Origin: an uncultured Lachnospiraceae bacterium
GTDB lineage: Bacteria > Bacillota > Clostridia > Lachnospirales > Lachnospiraceae
Direction of reading: 5' to 3'
DNA length: 64,000 nt
Assembly (NCBI GenBank): GCA_944376125.1
Contig: CALWBQ010000016.1
Span: 62,001 to 126,000 of the forward strand
In this document: in pieces, positions 25,065 to 33,680 of the stretch
How positions within the stretch are numbered: position 1 is the first letter of the stretch
Layout of the letters: every line of letters begins with the position of its first letter
Program-made: the position numbers and the translations under genes
The notes under the pieces: model-generated
Seen by the model: only the letters and a program-made list of their open reading frames with translations
Database searches by the model: none
Told to the model about the DNA's origin: nothing

Positions 25065-26054
25065 TCATTTTAAGATGCCTTCAATGGCTTCCAGTTCTTC
25101 TTCAGAAAATGCAGGTCCCTTTAATGCCTCTATGTTGTTTTCCAACTGTGCCGTGCTGCTGGCTCCGATCAGCACAGAGGTCACTTCACTTCTCCTAAGA
25201 TCCCAGGCCAGCGCCATCTGCGCCAGGGATTGACCCCGGCTTTCTGCGATTTTATTCAGGGCGCGTATCTGAGGGAGACGCTCCTCGGTCAGGTAACGGC
25301 CGGCTACCGTGGTCCCCTTCCTGGCCGCTCTGGATCCCTCTGGTATTCCATTTAAATACCGGTCTGTCAAAGCCCCCTGGGCCAGGGGACTGTATGCAAT
25401 GCAGCCCACTCCGTTCTTTTCCAGCATCGGCAGCAGATCCTCCTCAATCCCTCTCTCAAACATATTGTAACGCGGCTGGTGGATGAGGCAGGGCGTTCCG
25501 CTGTCTCTCAAAATATGGATGGCCTTTTCAGCCTCCTCCGCAGTATAGTTTGAAATTCCGACATAGAGGGCCTTTCCCTGCCGTACAATATCACTGAGAG
25601 CCCCCATGGTTTCTTCCAGAGGGGTTTCCGGATCCGGCCGGTGGTGATAAAAAAGGTCTACATATTCCAAGCCCATTCTTTTCAGGCTTTGGTCCAAACT
25701 GGCAATTAAGTATTTTCTGGATCCCCAGTTGCCATAAGGCCCCGGCCAGAATTCATAGCCAGCCTTTGTAGAGATAAACAGCTCATCCCTGTAAACCCCC
25801 AGATCTGTCTTTAAGATTTTTCCGAAATTTTCCTCCGCCATTCCCCTAGCCGGATATCCATAATTATTTGCCAGATCAAAATGGGTAATTCCCAGATCAA
25901 ATGCCCGGCACAGCACCTCTCTCTGGTGGTTCAGCGGTTTTTCCAGGCCAAAGTTCTGCCAAAGCCCTAAGGAAACCTTCGGCAAAAGAACGCCGCTTCT
26001 CCCGCACCGTTTATATTCCATATTGTCATATCTGCCTGCTGAAGCCTGATACAT
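25065..26054 (-). CDS. Aldo/keto reductase, YghZ type
   Basis: 329 aa. Catalytic-tetrad residues are visible: Asp and Tyr in FDLANNYG, Lys in ISTKAGY and His in LFYHHRPD. The GPYGNWGSRKYL segment and the Kv-beta-like C-terminus place it with YghZ (L-glyceraldehyde-3-phosphate reductase), which detoxifies aldehydes using NADPH. The start at 26054 matches family N-termini. It is 10 bp after the sirtuin gene. Confidence 0.92.
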   Translation of the reverse strand: MYQASAGRYDNMEYKRCGRSGVLLPKVSLGLWQNFGLEKPLNHQREVLCRAFDLGITHFDLANNYGYPARGMAEENFGKILKTDLGVYRDELFISTKAGYEFWPGPYGNWGSRKYLIASLDQSLKRMGLEYVDLFYHHRPDPETPLEETMGALSDIVRQGKALYVGISNYTAEEAEKAIHILRDSGTPCLIHQPRYNMFERGIEEDLLPMLEKNGVGCIAYSPLAQGALTDRYLNGIPEGSRAARKGTTVAGRYLTEERLPQIRALNKIAESRGQSLAQMALAWDLRRSEVTSVLIGASSTAQLENNIEALKGPAFSEEELEAIEGILK

Positions 26055-26074
26055 ATCTGCACTCTCCCTCTCTG

Positions 26075-26791
26075 TTAAACAATGTTTCCTAAAACTTCAC
26101 CTATTTTTCCGCTGATCACCAAATCTGCCCGGCTGTCCATCGGCGTTACGCTTTTGTTAATCAGCGCCAAACGGCTGCCCTTATAATAGTCAATCAGACC
26201 GGCTGCCGGGTATACAGTAAGGGAGGTTCCCCCTACAATCAGTACATCGGCATGGGATATGTAAAAGACAGCTTTTTTCAGAACTTCCATGTCCAGTCCC
26301 TCTTCATACAACACCACATCCGGCTTGATAATCCCCCCGCAGCTGCACCGCGGCACCCCCTCCGCTTTCATAACATCCCCCAGCGTGTAGGACTTCCCGC
26401 ACCGGGTACAGTAATTCCTGTGAACCGAACCGTGGAGCTCCAATACCTCCCGGCTTCCAGCCGCCTGATGAAGCCCGTCAATATTCTGCGTTATTACAGC
26501 CTTCAGCTTTCCCTGCTGCTCCAGTTTTGCCAGAGCAAGGTGGGCCGCATTCGGCTTCGCCTCCGGAAACAGCATTTTATTTTTATAAAAGCGGTAAAAT
26601 TCCTCTGGGTTTTTCAGATAAAAACTGTGGCTGATAATCGTTTCCGGGGGATACTTATACTGCTGATTGTACAGCCCGTCCTGGCTCCTAAAATCCGGGA
26701 TCCCGCTCTCTGTAGAGACACCTGCGCCCCCAAAAAATACTATATTTTCACTGTCTTCAATCCATTGTTTTAACTGCATCTGTCCGTCCAT
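26075..26791 (-). CDS. cobB: NAD-dependent protein deacylase, Sir2 family
   Basis: 238 aa from an ATG with GGAGG 8 nt upstream; a longer start at 26824 overlaps the upstream gene and has no site. The NAD-binding motif FFGGAGVSTESGIPDFRS, the catalytic QNIDGLH with His in LELHGS, and four zinc cysteines (CTRC, CSCG) are present. It removes acyl groups from lysines. It follows a GNAT acetyltransferase gene, so the two may be opposing activities, although the GNAT is not a clear protein acetyltransferase. Confidence 0.95.
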   Translation of the reverse strand: MDGQMQLKQWIEDSENIVFFGGAGVSTESGIPDFRSQDGLYNQQYKYPPETIISHSFYLKNPEEFYRFYKNKMLFPEAKPNAAHLALAKLEQQGKLKAVITQNIDGLHQAAGSREVLELHGSVHRNYCTRCGKSYTLGDVMKAEGVPRCSCGGIIKPDVVLYEEGLDMEVLKKAVFYISHADVLIVGGTSLTVYPAAGLIDYYKGSRLALINKSVTPMDSRADLVISGKIGEVLGNIV

Positions 26792-26810
26792 TCGACACAC
26801 CTCCACATCT

Positions 26811-27863
26811 TCAGACGACCTCATCCAGATAAATTCCCTTTAGTCTTTCCACCTGCTCCATCCATTTCGGAACCGCCCTGCCAGGCATCAATTCACTCCA
26901 CTCCCGGTATCCCAGAAGCCACTGGGCCATCTGGGAAATATCGCATACAAACGGCTCGCCCCCAAAGCCTCCGGCTGCCCGCTCCGCGCTGGCGCCCGTT
27001 TTATCCAGCTTCCAGATCCACAGGCCGCTGTTGTCTTTCAGAAAAGGATCTTCGATCCAAAGAACGGCTTCCATTTTCTCTGACGCAGTCCCCTGCCGCA
27101 GCCTAGCCAGACTCAGAAAACTCCTCAAGTCAGCAATCCGCGCCATGATAGTCGGCCTTGGAGATTTTTTCTCCCTGGTTTTGCCGTTCAGGTAAAGAAA
27201 TCTCTGTTCCTTTTCCTCCAGCCCCCAGAAAGCCCTCAATCCGGCCAGCCTTCCATTCTCCGAATAAATTCTCTCCAGCACCCCATCTTCACTGGCCAGC
27301 TCATCCATCAGCCCCCTGGCATATGCCTCGTCCCGGACAGCATACACCTGGTACCGTTCAGCCAGCCAATGCTCCATAAACTCCGACAGCTCGGAAAAAT
27401 TTTTTTCTTCTGAAGCGGGATTCCGGCTGATCTTTAAAGCAGCCTCCCCATCCATCTCCGGAAAAGGCTGATCGTATACAAATCGAAATCCAAAAGGTGT
27501 ATAGATAGCCTCCGCGGCAGGCATCAAAAAACAAAAAGCCTGTCCCTCCCGTCTGGCATCCAGAAGCGCCTGCCGCAGCAGATCTGTCATATGTCCCTGA
27601 TGCCGCCTGCCGGCTTCCGTAGCTACACCGACAATATAGTCTAATACCTGTTCTCGATCCCTCAGCCGGATCCGGTATGGATTCCTGTGGAGCATTGCAA
27701 ATATTTCTCCCTTTTCTTCCTTTACCAAAATCCGGCTTTTTTCTGCCTTTTCTTTAAAATAATAGTCTTTAAAAGCCTCTGAGTCCTCAGGGAACGCGTG
27801 GGACCACAGCTTTCTGGCCCTCCCCTGCTCTCCCGGCTCTAAATACCTCATCTGCCTGTCCAT
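26811..27863 (-). CDS. GNAT N-acetyltransferase with SCP2-like C-terminus (Eis-like)
   Basis: 350 aa. Residues about 1-130 are a GNAT fold with acetyl-CoA loop VGVATEAGRRHQGHMTDLL and YTPFGFRFVY, followed by a second degenerate GNAT half and a C-terminal region resembling the SCP2-like domain of Eis proteins (the ending AQWLLGYRE is typical). Eis enzymes acetylate amines such as aminoglycosides, but many relatives have unknown substrates. It overlaps the DUF2156 gene by 16 bp and precedes the sirtuin. Confidence 0.85.
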   Translation of the reverse strand: MDRQMRYLEPGEQGRARKLWSHAFPEDSEAFKDYYFKEKAEKSRILVKEEKGEIFAMLHRNPYRIRLRDREQVLDYIVGVATEAGRRHQGHMTDLLRQALLDARREGQAFCFLMPAAEAIYTPFGFRFVYDQPFPEMDGEAALKISRNPASEEKNFSELSEFMEHWLAERYQVYAVRDEAYARGLMDELASEDGVLERIYSENGRLAGLRAFWGLEEKEQRFLYLNGKTREKKSPRPTIMARIADLRSFLSLARLRQGTASEKMEAVLWIEDPFLKDNSGLWIWKLDKTGASAERAAGGFGGEPFVCDISQMAQWLLGYREWSELMPGRAVPKWMEQVERLKGIYLDEVV

Positions 27864-28771
27864 CTCTGCTCCACATTATATTTTCTTGCAAATCCTATGG
27901 GATTGTAGCTCATCTTTGATTTTCTCAATCCCGGAAGGCCCACATCGTCCTCCCGGTTTACCAAAACAGCATCTGGAAACTCATGGACCAGGAACTGCTG
28001 ATTGATGAACTGATACAGGCCATTGTAGTTCCAGTTAGCCTTCTCAATATGAATCACCGCCATTTTTTCCAGATGATTGTAACTGCCTACTGTAAAGGCC
28101 TCCAGCTTCCCATCAATATACACACCAGCCATTTTCACCGGAATCTGAGAACAGTTTTTAAGGATTTCATGGATTCCCACAATTTCCTGATCTAATTCCT
28201 CCAGATCATCTTCCGGTTCCATTTTATTCAGCCGCCAGCGGTCCAGAAACTGCCACACATCTTGCCGGTCCTGACATCCCAGCAGCCTGTATTCAAATCT
28301 TCCCTCATAGTTTTTCTTAAAAGAGTTTACAAGATTTTTCTTTTTGTGAAATTTCCTGCCTGCCAGCGTTCGCAGGGCCTCCCCGTCATACAGGTAGTCC
28401 TTCAAATCCTCTTCTTCCGTGATCTCATATTCTTCCGGATCCAGCTTCAGGTATTCCAGGGCCTCCTCATCCGCCAGGTAGATTCTCAAGGGCAGCTTCA
28501 ACTCTTCATTAAAATACTGTTTTATCACCATCAGCAGCTCTCTCATGTCTTCTTGGCGGCAGGTAGGAATCGATGTATAAATTTTCCCGTCCGTCTCCAT
28601 TCTCCACAGCACGCCTTTTTCCCGGCAGATCGCATACTGTATCTTATAATACTCTCTCCACAAAAAGCTATCTAAAAATACGCTCTCACAAGTCTTGTCC
28701 GGCCTCAAGCCAAAAAACGGAAGAATCCTCTGGATATCCTCCGCCAGGACCGGTTTAAAGTTCAGTTCCAT
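27848..28771 (-). CDS. DUF2156 (phosphatidylglycerol lysyltransferase C-terminal-like) protein
   Basis: 307 aa from an ATG with GGAGG 9 nt upstream; the longer frame to 28870 lies across the promoter. Two GNAT-like folds are suggested by LRIYLADEEALEYL and YIDGKLEAFTVG, and the ending SKMSYNPIGFARKY is characteristic of the DUF2156 family. The family shares its fold with MprF and FemAB aminoacyl transferases. It has no membrane helices. First gene of a five-gene minus-strand operon. Confidence 0.85.
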   Translation of the reverse strand: MELNFKPVLAEDIQRILPFFGLRPDKTCESVFLDSFLWREYYKIQYAICREKGVLWRMETDGKIYTSIPTCRQEDMRELLMVIKQYFNEELKLPLRIYLADEEALEYLKLDPEEYEITEEEDLKDYLYDGEALRTLAGRKFHKKKNLVNSFKKNYEGRFEYRLLGCQDRQDVWQFLDRWRLNKMEPEDDLEELDQEIVGIHEILKNCSQIPVKMAGVYIDGKLEAFTVGSYNHLEKMAVIHIEKANWNYNGLYQFINQQFLVHEFPDAVLVNREDDVGLPGLRKSKMSYNPIGFARKYNVEQRWTGR

Positions 28772-28829
28772 TTTCTGTTTCCTCCTGCGGCTGCACTGCC
28801 AAGCGGCATGCCGCTTCTGTTTTGGTGTT

Positions 28830-28858
28830 ATTATACCGGTACAATCCATACCGGTCAA
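28830..28858 (-). promoter_or_regulatory. Promoter of the DUF2156-GNAT-sirtuin operon
   Basis: On the minus strand TTGACC, 17 nt, TATAAT. ACCGGT occurs once at each end of the spacer (around 28836 and 28851), which could be an operator half-site pair. Confidence 0.75.
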
Positions 28859-29061
28859 GGAGCCTGACAAAAATCAGCAAATGATAGGAGAAAACAGCCT
28901 TTATCTATCCACTGCATTATCCACTGCAAAATTTATCCTTACCGCAGAAGCTGCTTTTCTCTGACGCCTGGCCTTTCGGCAATTTCTGGCAGCTTTTCAG
29001 TCAAGATGTCTTGCCTTATTTTATCATCAGTATAGCATACAGAAAATATCGTGTAAAATAC

Positions 29062-29105
29062 AAAAAGCCGGAATCTGCACACATTCGGGCGCTGCAGATT
29101 CCGGC
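29062..29105 (-). terminator. Terminator of the sugar kinase operon
   Basis: GCCGGAATCTGCA and TGCAGATTCCGGC form a perfect 13-bp stem around a 13-nt loop, followed on the minus strand by TTTTTG. It starts 17 nt past the kinase stop. Confidence 0.9.
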
Positions 29106-29121
29106 CGGCACGCAATATTAT

Positions 29122-30231
29122 TTATTTATATTTTGCAACAATAGCCTTCATATCTTCCCACTTCTTTTCCATGTCTGCTACCATGGCAAACTGGGTATGG
29201 GTCCGATCCAGGTTGTGATTTTCTCTCGCTGTGTGGAAGTAAACATCCCCCTGAAGGTAATCCGTCAGGAATCTCATTCCGCATTCCAGCGTCATCAGCT
29301 TGGCTCCCATAGGAAGCATATCAAGCTCCGCCTCAGTCAGGCTGCCCTCACAGCCCTCCAGATACCCCTTTGTATAGATATCAAACAGCGGGAGAGAAAT
29401 GGAAACCTTGCTCACATCCGGCTCATCCTCCTCGGCGGTGTTGGCGCCAAAGCGGATGGAATCACCGTAATCGAAAATGGAAAGCCCCGGCATGATAGTA
29501 TCCAAGTCAATAATACAGATCGCTTCCCCCGTCTGGTCATCGATCATAATATTATTCAGCTTTGTATCATTGTGAGTAACTCTCAGCGGCAGACGGCCAT
29601 CCTTCAGCATCTCCATTGCTATGCCCATCTCTTTTTGTCTGTCCATAACAAACTTGATCTCATCCTGCACCTGGTCTGCCCGATGACAGATATCCTCAGC
29701 TACCGCCTTCTTAAAGGTTTCAAACCTTACCGGCGTATTGTGGAAATCGGGGATTGTCTCTGTCAGTTCCCCAGCCGGGTACTTGGAAAGCAGTCTCTGG
29801 AAATGTCCGAAAGCCTTTCCGCTCTGGTAAAAATCTTCTGGCTTCTGCACCAGATCATAGCAGGTAGCTCCTCTGATGAACAGATAGGTTCTCCAGTATT
29901 TTCCCTGGCCGTCCTGATAATATTTCTTCCCATCTTTTGCGGGAACCAGTGTCAGAGTCTCTCTGTCCGGATCCCCTCCGTTTTTGATGATCTCTTTTCT
30001 CAGAAACTCTGTGACGCCTTCGATATTTTTCATCAGAGCCACCGGATCCTTGAAAATCCCATCGTTAATCTTCTGAAGAATGTACCAGTACTCCTGGCCG
30101 CCTTCTTCCCGAATCATTTTATATGTCTCATTAATATGGCCGCTTCCATAGCGTGTGCAGCTTTTCAGCGTTCCCTTTGTCTGAAATCCTTCCGCTGCCT
30201 CTGCCCAAGTTTCATTTCCATTGGCTCCCAT
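29122..30231 (-). CDS. APH-family sugar 1-kinase, NahK-like
   Basis: 369 aa with a protein-kinase-like fold of the aminoglycoside phosphotransferase group. The catalytic loop THNDTKLNNIMID and metal motif IDLDTIMPG are those of N-acetylhexosamine 1-kinase (NahK) of the galacto-N-biose pathway; IFDYGDSIRFGAN also fits. It would phosphorylate an N-acetylhexosamine (or related sugar) at C1. GGAGG lies 8 nt before the ATG. The nucleotidyltransferase gene precedes it by 3 bp, which would turn the sugar 1-phosphate into a nucleotide sugar. No lacto-N-biose phosphorylase is nearby. Confidence 0.82.
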   Translation of the reverse strand: MGANGNETWAEAAEGFQTKGTLKSCTRYGSGHINETYKMIREEGGQEYWYILQKINDGIFKDPVALMKNIEGVTEFLRKEIIKNGGDPDRETLTLVPAKDGKKYYQDGQGKYWRTYLFIRGATCYDLVQKPEDFYQSGKAFGHFQRLLSKYPAGELTETIPDFHNTPVRFETFKKAVAEDICHRADQVQDEIKFVMDRQKEMGIAMEMLKDGRLPLRVTHNDTKLNNIMIDDQTGEAICIIDLDTIMPGLSIFDYGDSIRFGANTAEEDEPDVSKVSISLPLFDIYTKGYLEGCEGSLTEAELDMLPMGAKLMTLECGMRFLTDYLQGDVYFHTARENHNLDRTHTQFAMVADMEKKWEDMKAIVAKYK

Positions 30232-30234
30232 TGT

Positions 30235-31161
30235 TTAATCCTCCCATACCTTCTCAGGATATTTTCCTTCGCTCTTTAAATTCTGGATGGCTTTTACCAC
30301 GGTTTCCTTGTCCTCTTTATAGGTAACGCCATACCAGCGGTCAATACTCTTTAATACCGTAACCTCAGCTTTTCCCTCTTTCAGCAGCTCGTCCACAACA
30401 AAGGGAATAAAGTACTCACATTTCAGAGGATTAACCTCTATGTTCTTCTTGAGGAAAGCCGCAAATCTCTCGTCCAGTTCCTTCAGAAAGCTGGCTGTAA
30501 AGCCCCACAGATTCATAGATACCAGAGTATCTTCTGGAAGAGGCGTCCAGGTCTTTCCGTCGTCTTCTGTGTACTCTGCTACATTTCCGTGCTTCTCAAT
30601 CTTTGTGCGCTCTACAATGTCAGTCAGTTTGCCTGCCGCATCTGTACTGCAGACACCTCTTGCCACATGGCCGTTCTCAGTCAGAGTATTGTACAGCTTG
30701 TAGCCGACCATCGTATACTGATACTTGTCATCATCTTCCTGCTTGGAAAGCTGGTCATAAATTTCTTTAAATGCAGCTTTTCCGTAATAATCATCTGCAT
30801 TGATAACCGCAAACGGGCCGTCAATAACATCCTTGCAGCACAGCAGAGCGTGCCCGGTTCCCCAGGGCTTTACCCGGCCTTCCGGCACGGAGAATCCCTC
30901 CGGCAGCTTGTCCAGCTCCTGATATACATACTCTACCTGTACATGTTTTGCCATTCTATTGCCAATATGCTCTTTAAATTCTTCCTCAATGGCCTTCTTG
31001 ATAATAAAGACCACTTTGTCAAATCCTGCCTCCAAAGCGTCGTAAATAGAAAAGTCCATAATGATGTTTCCGTAGGGGTCTACAGGATCAATCTGTTTTA
31101 ATCCGCCGTAGCGGCTCCCCATTCCTGCAGCCATAATTACCAATACCGGTTTCTTACCCAT
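30235..31161 (-). CDS. Sugar-phosphate nucleotidyltransferase
   Basis: 308 aa from the ATG after AAAGGAGAG; the longer frame has no site. The nucleotidyltransferase signature VIMAAGMGSRYGGLKQ is at residues 7-22, with VINADDYYG (metal Asp) and VNPLKCEYFIP later. The family activates sugar 1-phosphates with UTP, CTP or dTTP. It is translated just before the NahK-like kinase, so the two enzymes probably form a salvage route from a free amino sugar to a nucleotide sugar. Confidence 0.85.
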   Translation of the reverse strand: MGKKPVLVIMAAGMGSRYGGLKQIDPVDPYGNIIMDFSIYDALEAGFDKVVFIIKKAIEEEFKEHIGNRMAKHVQVEYVYQELDKLPEGFSVPEGRVKPWGTGHALLCCKDVIDGPFAVINADDYYGKAAFKEIYDQLSKQEDDDKYQYTMVGYKLYNTLTENGHVARGVCSTDAAGKLTDIVERTKIEKHGNVAEYTEDDGKTWTPLPEDTLVSMNLWGFTASFLKELDERFAAFLKKNIEVNPLKCEYFIPFVVDELLKEGKAEVTVLKSIDRWYGVTYKEDKETVVKAIQNLKSEGKYPEKVWED

Positions 31162-31269
31162 AAACACTCTCTCCTTTCTAAACTCCCATCTGTTCAAAGA
31201 CAGCTCTGTGTTAAAAATGAACACCGTTTTTACTTGCCTTCAGTATATACGAAAACAGGTTTTATTTCT

Positions 31270-31299
31270 TTGCACAAAATTTTCATATATTTATACAAT
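31270..31299 (+). promoter_or_regulatory. Candidate promoter of the araC-like gene
   Basis: TTGCAC, 18 nt, TACAAT, giving a leader of about 200 nt that contains the repeat elements. Confidence 0.45.
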
Positions 31300-31360
31300 C
31301 TTACCAAGTCATCCCTTCCTCATCCCCCGAAGGAAAGGCTTCCTTCCAGATGCGGGGCAT

Positions 31361-31411
31361 GGTATAATAACCGCAGAGAGGTTATTATACCTGCGCATAC
31401 CGGCTTCTGCG
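31361..31411 (+). repeat. 51-bp dispersed repeat, copy 1
   Basis: Begins with the palindrome GGTATAATAACC, 7 nt, GGTTATTATACC and continues TGCGCATACCGGCTTCTGCG. A copy in the opposite orientation lies at 36955-37005 with a single base difference over 51 bp. Each palindrome arm includes TATAAT. Confidence 0.9.
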
Positions 31412-31471
31412 TTCGCCGCAGAAGTCCGGGCGCTAAAATCCGCCGGAGGCTGCCATTGTCCCCCAAAGGGA

Positions 31472-31495
31472 CATGGCATCATAACCGCAGAGAGG
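31472..31495 (+). repeat. 24-bp direct partial copy of the repeat edge
   Basis: Matches 31358-31381 at 22 of 24 positions (CATGG, then ATAACCGCAGAGAGG). Its last bases AGAGAGGAGG form the ribosome site of the araC-like gene. Confidence 0.75.
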
Positions 31496-31506
31496 AGGAT
31501 CTGTCC

Positions 31507-32466
31507 ATGGCCTATCAGCATACATACCTGCGCAGCAGCATCAATGTTCGCAGCATCGTTTCTATCCACTATTTTGAGTATATGAGCGACTTTACTTTTC
31601 CTGGGGAACAGCACGATTTCTGGGAGTTGGTGTGCGTTGACAAAGGAGAGATTCAGGCAGTGGCAGGCAGCAAGACTGTCACCTTAAAACACGGAAGTAT
31701 TATATTTCACCAGCCAGGTGAATTTCACAATGTTGTTACCAATGGCAAAATTTCCCCCAGCCTTATTGTAATTGGATTTGATTGCCGTTCCCATGCTATA
31801 AAACATTTTGCCGGCCAGGTGTTAACTATCCGCGATGCAGAAGCATCGCTGCTCTCAAAAATTATTATAGAGGCGAGAAATTCCTTTGAGGGCCGCCTAA
31901 ACAATCCCTACCAGGAAAGTCTCAGCCGGCGCTCTGCCCCCAAGGCATTTGGCAGCGAACAATTAATTAAAAATTACCTGGAAGAGCTTCTGATCTCCCT
32001 TTACCGGCGCTGCCTTTCAACATCCTCCCCTCTGGCTGTGCCTGCCGCGCCTGCGAGTCTGTCTTTCCCCTCAGATTCCACGCTCCCAGGAGTAAATGCC
32101 CGCAAAGAACTGTGCAGCCGAGTAGAATGCTACATGGAAGCCAGACTTGACCAGCAGCTTACTATCCGGCAGATCTGCCGCGATAATCTGATCAGCCAGT
32201 CCCAGCTTTCCCGAATCTTTAAAGAGTTCCATCAATGCGGGCCCATCGACTTTTTTATTAAATTAAAAACAGAGGCCGCCAAACAGCTGATCCGGGACAA
32301 TCAGATGAACTTCTCCCAGGTTGCAGACCGGTTGGGCTATGCCTCTATTCACTATTTTTCTCGGCAGTTCTCCAAGCAGACCGGAATGACTCCTACAGAA
32401 TATGCGGAGTCGATCCGCTGCCTTGCGGAAAAAAACGATGCCGGATGGAATTTTCAGGATTCCTGA
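31507..32466 (+). CDS. AraC-family regulator with cupin sensor domain
   Basis: 319 aa from the ATG 8 nt after GAGGAGG. Residues about 15-110 are a cupin (FPGEQHDFWELVCVDKGE, HGSIIFHQPGEFH), a sugar-binding type in AraC proteins; the C-terminal 100 residues carry two helix-turn-helices (QLTIRQICRDNLISQSQLSR and FSQVADRLGYASIHYFSRQF) ending in TGMTPTEY. It is divergent from the sugar kinase/nucleotidyltransferase operon, a possible target. Confidence 0.92.
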   Translation: MAYQHTYLRSSINVRSIVSIHYFEYMSDFTFPGEQHDFWELVCVDKGEIQAVAGSKTVTLKHGSIIFHQPGEFHNVVTNGKISPSLIVIGFDCRSHAIKHFAGQVLTIRDAEASLLSKIIIEARNSFEGRLNNPYQESLSRRSAPKAFGSEQLIKNYLEELLISLYRRCLSTSSPLAVPAAPASLSFPSDSTLPGVNARKELCSRVECYMEARLDQQLTIRQICRDNLISQSQLSRIFKEFHQCGPIDFFIKLKTEAAKQLIRDNQMNFSQVADRLGYASIHYFSRQFSKQTGMTPTEYAESIRCLAEKNDAGWNFQDS

Positions 32467-32475
32467 GGTTATTTG

Positions 32476-32880
32476 TCAGCTTTTTTTAATAAAATCCGTT
32501 CCGCATTTAGGGCAGTGGATACTGACTCTGCCCTTTCCTCTTGGAATGCGGATTTTCTGACCACAGCCAGGGCATTTATAAATGTGGTACTGCCTTGCCT
32601 GCTGAAAGCGAAACTTCCATTTATTATAGAAGTCTGCAGCTCTCAGTCTTATTCTCATATAAGCCCGGTTTTCTTTCTCCCTGGCCGAGTAATTTCTTGA
32701 GAACATCCGAAAGTAGCACCAGATCAGTCCTATGAGTTCCAGAAAAAACAGCGCGTGTACCCGCAGAAATATATTTAAGACAATCAATACGATCACGGCC
32801 CACATAAGGAATCGGTTCAGCGGATCCGCTCCATATCTTCCGATCATAAATTTCTGCAGTTTTTCTCTCAGTTGATTCAT
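32476..32880 (-). CDS. Small membrane protein with C-terminal zinc ribbon
   Basis: 134 aa from the second ATG, which has AGAGG at the right distance. Two hydrophobic segments (about 23-40 and 43-60) are followed by a basic stretch and a zinc ribbon with CPGCGQK and CPKCG. Family unknown; similar proteins are common in Lachnospiraceae. It follows the amidase gene by about 15 bp and is probably co-transcribed. Confidence 0.75.
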   Translation of the reverse strand: MNQLREKLQKFMIGRYGADPLNRFLMWAVIVLIVLNIFLRVHALFFLELIGLIWCYFRMFSRNYSAREKENRAYMRIRLRAADFYNKWKFRFQQARQYHIYKCPGCGQKIRIPRGKGRVSIHCPKCGTDFIKKS

Positions 32881-32895
32881 TTTCATTCCTCTTTT

Positions 32896-33630
32896 CTACT
32901 GTCTTTCCTCATTTAAGTATTTCATAATGCCCATATGGAGAATCCAGGCCACCCGATCCTGATAGGCTGAATCTGATAACAGCGCCGCCTCAGCCGGATT
33001 GCTCAAGAATCCACATTCTGCTATAACCATAGGTGCCTTTACATTCAGCAGAAGGTAATAACTGTTATTTGCTTTCGCGCTGCGGGTACTTTTTTCCAAT
33101 CCCAGAGCCTCCTGGAATTCTTCCTGAAGGATCTCAGCCAACTGCTTTCCCTTCTCAGATCCAGAGTAGTAAAACATCTGCGGCCCAGACACCTCATCCT
33201 GATGATAGCTGTTTTGGTGGATGCTGATTGCCAAGTCTGGCGAAGCACTGTCAATCAGATGGGTTCGATTTTCCATATCGGCTGCCTTTTTATGGCTGTC
33301 TGCCTCACTGTACAGACCCAAATCTTCCTCCCTGGTCATTACCACCGTCACATCTGACGCCTCTAAATATTGCTTCAGCCGAAGAGCGATTTTCAGATTA
33401 ATGTCCTTTTCTGCCTGGCCGTCAACGCCTACTTTCCCAGGATCTCTCCCGCCATGGCCAGCATCCACAGCCACAACCGCTCTTTCTTCCCCCCGCGCCT
33501 GATCTGCTGCTGCCTCTGCTGCACGGCTCCCGCCGTGTTCCCCTATATGACTGATATGAAGGGAGATCAGCGCTACTATTACCAGCAGGCCGATTCCCAT
33601 CAGATTCTGCCAAAGGCCATCTCTCTCCAT
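32896..33630 (-). CDS. cwlD: N-acetylmuramoyl-L-alanine amidase, CwlD-like
   Basis: 244 aa. One N-terminal membrane anchor (about 10-27) precedes an Amidase_3 domain with zinc ligands and catalytic Glu in DAGHGGRDPG, SIHQNSY and IAECGFLSNP. The size and the DINLKIALRLK segment match CwlD, which makes muramic-delta-lactam in the spore cortex. The start has no strong ribosome site. A general cell-wall amidase cannot be excluded. Confidence 0.85.
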   Translation of the reverse strand: MERDGLWQNLMGIGLLVIVALISLHISHIGEHGGSRAAEAAADQARGEERAVVAVDAGHGGRDPGKVGVDGQAEKDINLKIALRLKQYLEASDVTVVMTREEDLGLYSEADSHKKAADMENRTHLIDSASPDLAISIHQNSYHQDEVSGPQMFYYSGSEKGKQLAEILQEEFQEALGLEKSTRSAKANNSYYLLLNVKAPMVIAECGFLSNPAEAALLSDSAYQDRVAWILHMGIMKYLNEERQ

Positions 33631-33680
33631 GATCCATCAGCAGCCTTTTTTATTTCTAATATATTGAAATCCCCTGTCCA

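Larger units (their letters stand above)
28772..29121. other. Intergenic region with promoter, palindromes and terminator
   Basis: No gene was seen. From left to right it holds a 16-bp palindrome AAGCGGCATGCCGCTT (28800-28815) in the DUF2156 leader, the DUF2156 promoter whose spacer is flanked by two ACCGGT copies, an AT-rich tract, and the terminator of the sugar-kinase operon. Confidence 0.5.
31162..31506. other. Divergent regulatory region upstream of the araC-like gene
   Basis: No gene is convincing here. It contains a plus-strand promoter, one copy of the 51-bp dispersed repeat, an extra 8-bp hairpin (CTTCTGCG/CGCAGAAG) and a second partial copy of the repeat edge that carries the araC ribosome site. 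A reading frame stays open through it but lacks a ribosome site before 31507. Confidence 0.5.

Noticed and set aside
29011..30279. 422-aa ORF antisense to the NahK-like gene
   Set aside because: It spans a terminator and the complement of a well-supported kinase gene.
31234..31506. N-terminal extension of the AraC protein through the repeat region
   Set aside because: The frame is open but the only good ribosome site is at 31492-31498, just before the family-like N-terminus.
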